From positions 1 to 9,612 of the forward strand of contig CAZFBA010000068.1 in the NCBI GenBank assembly GCA_964517135.1: a stretch of 9,612 bases of DNA, given 5' to 3'. Source of the stretch: CAZFBA01 sp964517135 (GTDB taxonomy: Bacteria > Cyanobacteriota > Vampirovibrionia > JBFMGH01). Each line of letters opens with the position of its first letter. Position 1 is the first letter of the stretch. The notes below the pieces were generated by a model, which saw only the letters and a list, made by a program, of their open reading frames with translations, was not told the origin of the DNA and did not search any database. Shown here one piece after another: positions 6,824 to 9,612 of this stretch. The position numbers were made by a program, and so were the translations under genes.

Positions 6824-7120
6824 TGACCCCGTCCTCTAGTGTTATCTGGTTTTTAGCTTATTAAAACACAGAAATCCATTTAAACTTTATTATGCCTGGC
6901 TGAGAATAATTTGAAATCATATAAAAGACTGAAGTTTAATAAGCGGCATTTAGTTTTACACTAAAAATTTTACACGAGAGGCAGCAAATTTAAAAGCACT
7001 GAAAAATAAGCATTTTTTTGAGAGAAAAAGACAAACATTTTAGTAATAAATGTTGAATAACTTAAAACTTTTCACAATTGGCTTGCTGACTTAATATACT
7101 TACTTTAAATCTTTAAATAT
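6824..7120. other. Leader region of the chemoreceptor gene
   Basis: This 297 bp AT-rich spacer contains the SD site next to the chemoreceptor start, copy 2 of the 46-bp repeat (7064-7109), and a 10-bp inverted repeat GCTTATTAAA (6856-6865 with 6935-6944) whose arms are 69 bases apart. A weak minus-strand promoter of the form TTCAAA-17-TAATAA can be drawn across about 6889-6917. I looked for a sigma-28-like pair because GCCGCTTA occurs on the minus strand (6939-6946), but no matching -35 element sits at the right spacing. Confidence 0.4.
7064..7109 (+). repeat. 46-bp direct repeat, copy 2
   Basis: Same orientation as copy 1 (5558-5603); 24 bases identical, then 16 of 22 matching. It begins 11 bases beyond the stop of the HEAT-repeat gene and lies in the leader of the chemoreceptor gene, so the two copies bracket the chemoreceptor as a 1.5 kb unit. 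Confidence 0.75.
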
Positions 7121-7774
7121 TTAGTTTTTCAGGTGCTGTTTTGCAATGTTTCTAACTTCTGTATTCTGGTCATAGGTAGCCTTTTTAAGGCCTTCATTTG
7201 CCCGGGGTATCTTTATATCTGCAAGAGCTTTAACTGCCATGATTCTTATCTCAGTATTCAGGTTATCAAGCGCATGTATAAGCCCTTCAACGGCACGATC
7301 TCTAAAAGTAACCTGGCCCGCTTTTTTGACAAGGCCTTTTGTAGCTATCTTTTGAACTTTCTGATCAGCAATATTAAGCCCGTGTATTAATCCTTCAACA
7401 GCTCTTTGATTGTTAACCTCCACAAGACCTTCAATAGCTGTTTTTCTAATATCTTTATCAGGGCTATTGAGGGCTGCAATCAGGCCTTCTGTTGCTCTTG
7501 CGCTATTACTGCTGTTATTGGCTCTTTTAGTGAGTTCATAAATAGCAAGATACCTGATGGTTTCATCCTGGTTGTATATTGAAGCTATCAGCCCTTCAGT
7601 CGATCTGGCTGTATCAAGCTGTGTTAAAAGCCTGATGCCTTCCATGCGTTCGTTTTTATCAAGAGAATTTAATCTGGAAATAGCCTGCTCTACATTATTA
7701 TCAGCTTTTACAGGCAGGCTTAAAAGTATAAATATTGCTAATAAAGCAATTATACCTGCTAAATACTTTACCAT
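7121..7774 (-). CDS. Exported HEAT-repeat protein
   Basis: 217 residues. The N-terminus MVKYLAGIIALLAIFILLSL is a lysine followed by a long hydrophobic core and then PVKA, giving a likely Sec signal peptide cut after A24, so the protein is exported or held at the outer face of the membrane. The rest is an array of about six HEAT (PBS-lyase-like) repeats of roughly 28-33 residues: 28-55, 57-85, 92-120, 123-150, 159-187 and 190-216. Most carry an RA-x-EGL start in the first helix and an IR-x-x-A core in the second. Such solenoids are protein-binding scaffolds without enzyme activity, and the partner is unknown. The ATG is well supported by GAGG seven bases upstream (complement of 7782-7785). 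A possible promoter with a dyad lies at 7815-7845. Phycobilin lyase function is not implied. Confidence 0.88.
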   Translation of the reverse strand: MVKYLAGIIALLAIFILLSLPVKADNNVEQAISRLNSLDKNERMEGIRLLTQLDTARSTEGLIASIYNQDETIRYLAIYELTKRANNSSNSARATEGLIAALNSPDKDIRKTAIEGLVEVNNQRAVEGLIHGLNIADQKVQKIATKGLVKKAGQVTFRDRAVEGLIHALDNLNTEIRIMAVKALADIKIPRANEGLKKATYDQNTEVRNIAKQHLKN

Positions 7775-7814
7775 ACTTTTACCTCAGGGTTTAAATATAT
7801 TAATAACCAATTAA

Positions 7815-7845
7815 ATAATACATCTATTTTAAAGTATAGATGCAA
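7815..7845 (-). promoter_or_regulatory. Candidate promoter with internal dyad for the HEAT-repeat gene
   Basis: Read on the minus strand, TTGCAT (7840-7845) and TATTAT (7815-7820) are separated by 19 bases. A perfect dyad, CATCTAT-N8-ATAGATG (7821-7842), fills the spacer. The predicted transcript would start near 7808 and have about 33 nt of leader with the SD site at 7782-7785. The -35 box is poor (three of six). Long spacers with a central dyad are typical of MerR-family controlled promoters, but no such regulator is in view. Confidence 0.3.
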
Positions 7846-7914
7846 TAATTTCTGAAAAGTTCCTAAACAGACTATAACATCTGCCGTTACTGGTTGTAAT
7901 GGTATAAGTATTTT

Positions 7915-7926
7915 GAAAAAATAATA
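7915..7926 (-). terminator. U-rich tract following the 3' arm, possible transcript end of the 45-aa gene
   Basis: On the minus strand the arm TGCCCGAACACT is followed at once by a T-rich run (complement of AAAAAATAATAA at 7915-7926). There is no strong local hairpin. The stem would form with the 5' end of the same transcript about 215 bases upstream. The call as a terminator is inference. Confidence 0.3.
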
Positions 7927-8163
7927 AGTGTTCGGGCATTACAGGATTTGGGTCAAGGAAAGCAGGTAGATTATCTAACTTAGCCGTGTATACCGGCCAT
8001 CTCTTGTATTAGGGGAGGGGTTGTTGTGTTTAATGAGGATAATTCAAGAACGGTTGATACCATAAAGAAAAGGAATGATGCTATTATAAATGCCGCAAAT
8101 AACTCTAATGCTTTCATAAGACCCCTTCTTGTTTTCTTTGGTAACCCTGATTGCCCGAACACT
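7927..8163. repeat. Inverted repeat enclosing the 45-aa gene
   Basis: AGTGTTCGGGCA (7927-7938) and TGCCCGAACACT (8152-8163) are perfectly complementary over 12 bases. After a small internal loop the pairing resumes with CAGG against CCTG and three further pairs, so about 19 bases on each side can pair in total. The 237-bp unit holds only the small gene. Two readings are possible: long-range pairing of the two ends of one mRNA, or terminal repeats of a miniature element. No target-site duplication is evident at the outer flanks. Confidence 0.65.
7980..8117 (-). CDS. 45-residue hydrophobic membrane protein, unknown function
   Basis: I do not recognise a family. The predicted product starts MKALELFAAFIIASFLFFMV: one membrane segment (about 6-25) followed by a polar tail of about 20 residues with TTTPPL and ending AGIHG. 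The frame is open back to a GTG at 8160-8162, which would add 15 residues (containing KKTRRG), but the ATG at 8115-8117 is preferred because AAGGGG (8122-8127) lies four to six bases before it, whereas the GTG has no ribosome binding site. A strong extended -10 promoter lies 72 bases upstream of the ATG. A 12-bp inverted repeat spans the whole gene. Small size, a single membrane span, its own promoter and paired transcript ends recall type I toxins or small regulatory membrane peptides. A chance reading frame inside a repeat element is the main alternative. Confidence 0.6.
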   Translation of the reverse strand: MKALELFAAFIIASFLFFMVSTVLELSSLNTTTPPLIQEMAGIHG

Positions 8164-8188
8164 GATATTTAACTTGGCTATAATAAAT

Positions 8189-8216
8189 ATTATAGCAGTT
8201 GTATATAAAAACGCAA
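8189..8216 (-). promoter_or_regulatory. Extended -10 promoter for the 45-aa gene
   Basis: Read on the minus strand: TTGCGT (8211-8216), a 16-base spacer, then TATAAT (8189-8194) preceded by TGC (8195-8197), a perfect TGnTATAAT extended -10 element. Transcription would start near 8182, placing the 5' arm of the inverted repeat (8152-8163) about 20 nt into the message and the SD site at about 55-60 nt. This is one of the best promoter matches in the window. Confidence 0.6.
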
Positions 8217-8311
8217 TACTTTTTGGTAAAATTTTAACTTTTATTACTAAAAAGGTAAATTAATATAGGACAATAAGTTCTTTTTTTATTTTAGGTTTAC
8301 CATTTTAGAAA

Positions 8312-8335
8312 ATAGGCTTCGGGTAATTACCCTAT
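8312..8335 (-). terminator. Weak terminator candidate after the flavoenzyme gene
   Basis: On the minus strand ATAGG and CCTAT pair around a loop that itself contains the palindrome GGGTAATTACCC (8321-8332), and TTTTCT follows. The structure overlaps the stop codon (8332-8334). The T-run is short, so this is a modest candidate. Confidence 0.3.
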
Positions 8336-9486
8336 ATTACTGCTACCTCTTCTATACCTTTGCCGCCATCTTTAAAACGTTCAATAGTGAGCGGAGATAT
8401 ATCAACACTTTTAGGCTTTCCTTCCAGTATTAACTCTGACAGAGTAACACCAATAGCCGGAGAATGCATAAAACCGTGGCCAGAAAGGCCGGCAGCCATA
8501 ATAAAACCTTTTAGTTCAGGCACTTCACCCAGTATCGCATGGTGATCAGGGGTCGTATCGTACAACCCAGCCCATCCATCATTGATTTCAAGATCTTCAA
8601 AAGCTGGTATTCTGGTCATTGCAGGTTCAACAAGTTTATCTAAAAAGCCCCATTCAAGATTCTGGTTAAATGACGGTGGCTCAGACTTATCTGCATAGCC
8701 CATAAGGATGCAATCACCTTCTGATCGCATATATACTCCGCTGGTATCAACAACCATAGGAAGCATATAACCCTTTTCTTTAAATGGTTTGAATGGCCCT
8801 GAAGTAAAAATTTGCCTTCTGTAAGGCTTAATAGGCAAATCAAGGCCGGCAAGTTTACCAATTTCTCCTGCCCATGGGCCTGCTGCATTTATAACTACAG
8901 GGGTTGAGATATTATCTTTTTCTGTTTCCACTGAAATTACCTTATCTCCCTCAGTATTAATGGCTGTTACAGAAGTTTTTTCCATTATTTTAGCTCCCAG
9001 CTTACGGGCCTGTCTTGCGTATCCCTGCGCTATCTCATAGGGATCAGTATAACCATCAGAAGGGCAATAAGTTGAAGCCACAACATCCTCTGTATAAATA
9101 TCAGGTACAATTTCTTTAGCCTCATCCAGGCTTATAATACTGACATCTACTCCTAAAGATTTTTGAAGATTTACATTTCGTCTATAAATTTCAAGCTGGT
9201 TATTATCTTTTATTAGAAATAAATAGCCTTTACGATGAAACAAAGTGTCAAGTTCAAGCTCATCGTTGAGATGATAGAAAACATCAGATGAAAATTTAGA
9301 CATTTTAATATTTATTTCAGTACTGAACTGTTTTCTAAAACCGCCTGCACTTTTGCCCGTAGATTCTGAAGCCAGCATATTTTTCTCTACAAGCACAGCA
9401 CTCTTGCATCCACCTTTCATGAGGTAATAAAGCACACTTAAACCTACACCGCCCCCGCCAATAACCACTACATCAGCTGTTTGCAT
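8332..9486 (-). CDS. FAD-dependent oxidoreductase of the DAO / sarcosine oxidase beta family
   Basis: 384-residue flavoenzyme that probably oxidises a secondary or N-methylated amine or an amino acid such as sarcosine, proline or glycine derivatives; the exact substrate is not readable. Visible, counted from this start: the N-terminal Rossmann motif VVVIGGGGVGLSVLYYL (6-22) for FAD, the acidic end of the second strand (VLVEKN, 31-36), the CPSDGYTDPYEIAQGYARQA stretch (141-160) typical of sarcosine oxidase beta-like proteins, NAAGPWAGEIG (200-210), the WAGLYDTTPDHHAILG block (305-320) and the C-terminal GLSGHGFMHSPAIG flavin-binding segment (333-346). The frame extends to a GTG at 9496-9498, but ATG at 9484-9486 is chosen because GGGAGG lies just upstream of it and overlaps that GTG. 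No partner subunits (alpha, gamma, delta) or amino-acid transporter adjoin it, so it probably acts alone. Confidence 0.9.
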   Translation of the reverse strand: MQTADVVVIGGGGVGLSVLYYLMKGGCKSAVLVEKNMLASESTGKSAGGFRKQFSTEINIKMSKFSSDVFYHLNDELELDTLFHRKGYLFLIKDNNQLEIYRRNVNLQKSLGVDVSIISLDEAKEIVPDIYTEDVVASTYCPSDGYTDPYEIAQGYARQARKLGAKIMEKTSVTAINTEGDKVISVETEKDNISTPVVINAAGPWAGEIGKLAGLDLPIKPYRRQIFTSGPFKPFKEKGYMLPMVVDTSGVYMRSEGDCILMGYADKSEPPSFNQNLEWGFLDKLVEPAMTRIPAFEDLEINDGWAGLYDTTPDHHAILGEVPELKGFIMAAGLSGHGFMHSPAIGVTLSELILEGKPKSVDISPLTIERFKDGGKGIEEVAVI

Positions 9487-9510
9487 AATTCCTCCCACCT
9501 CTAACTGATA

Positions 9511-9516
9511 ATTATA
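9511..9516 (-). promoter_or_regulatory. -10 box of the flavoenzyme promoter
   Basis: A perfect TATAAT on the minus strand lies 24 bases before the chosen ATG, predicting a start near 9504 and a leader of under 20 nt that still includes the GGAGG ribosome binding site. The -35 region at 17 bases is only T-rich, so recognition may need another factor. Confidence 0.4.
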
Positions 9517-9612
9517 CAGCCTTATTTTAACAACAAAAAAGATTGGTGAATATCAAGGAGATCTCTGAATAATTTAAAAGTTCACAGATTCAAGAAATTA
9601 GTGTCGGGGGTT

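Larger units (their letters stand above)
7775..7979. other. Spacer between the HEAT-repeat gene and the 45-aa gene
   Basis: It contains the SD site and candidate promoter of the HEAT-repeat gene, then on the minus strand the U-rich tract and 3' arm of the inverted repeat that closes the neighbouring small gene. Nothing coding is seen. Confidence 0.5.

Noticed and set aside
6939..6946. GCCGCTTA on the minus strand as a sigma-28 -10 element for the chemoreceptor
   Set aside because: No TAAA-like -35 element at 15 bases; the position 15 bases upstream is a T-run.
7121..7774. Phycobilin lyase (PBS lyase) function suggested by the HEAT-like repeats
   Set aside because: The repeat family is shared by many scaffold proteins; there are no phycobiliprotein genes nearby and the protein has a signal peptide.
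8118..8162. Longer version of the 45-aa protein starting at GTG 8162
   Set aside because: No ribosome binding site before the GTG, while the downstream ATG has AAGGGG at good distance; the GTG also falls inside the inverted-repeat arm.
9487..9498. GTG start four codons upstream for the flavoenzyme
   Set aside because: That GTG is overlapped by the GGGAGG site that serves the ATG at 9484-9486.

Overview
The window is AT-rich bacterial DNA with short, well-spaced genes. Most Shine-Dalgarno sites and sigma-70-like boxes are recognisable. The gene set is a BY-kinase-like polysaccharide co-polymerase with coiled coil and two membrane anchors, a methyl-accepting chemotaxis-type transducer, a Sec-exported HEAT-repeat protein, a YhaM-type HD nuclease, adenine phosphoribosyltransferase, a CPBP membrane protease and a DAO-family flavoenzyme. 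It suggests a free-living, surface-polysaccharide-producing, probably motile or surface-sensing bacterium. The phylum cannot be fixed from the sequence alone. No rRNA, tRNA, CRISPR array, transposase or phage gene is visible.

Layout. Positions 1-530 are non-coding and noticeably more GC-rich. They are packed with short palindromes and repeat-like segments and end in a good promoter for apt (531-1052, +). A gene-free 370 bp gap with a probable terminator separates apt from a convergent 701-aa Wzz/Wzc-like protein (1423-3528, -). A 240 bp divergent spacer leads to a CPBP protease (3769-4386, +), which converges on a YhaM-like exoribonuclease (4486-5367, -). Four further minus-strand genes follow, each apparently with its own leader: a minimal chemoreceptor (5792-6823), an exported HEAT-repeat protein (7121-7774), a 45-aa membrane protein (7980-8117) and a FAD-dependent oxidoreductase (8332-9486). 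The genes are mostly monocistronic and functionally mixed, so no pathway-level operon is evident.

Points that stand out. (1) The 45-aa hydrophobic protein has an extended -10 promoter, a strong ribosome binding site, and a 12-bp perfect inverted repeat whose arms fall near the two predicted ends of its transcript. The 3' arm runs straight into a U-rich tract. A closed 'panhandle' mRNA around a tiny membrane peptide resembles type I toxin mRNAs and is the best candidate here for something undescribed. (2) The Wzc-like protein keeps the BY-kinase fold signatures but has lost the Walker A lysine/serine and has no tyrosine tail, so it looks like a pseudokinase. (3) The chemoreceptor gene lies between two direct copies of a 46-bp sequence (40/46 identical) 1506 bp apart. 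(4) The HEAT-repeat gene may be driven by a promoter with a 19-bp spacer filled by a dyad, a MerR-like arrangement.
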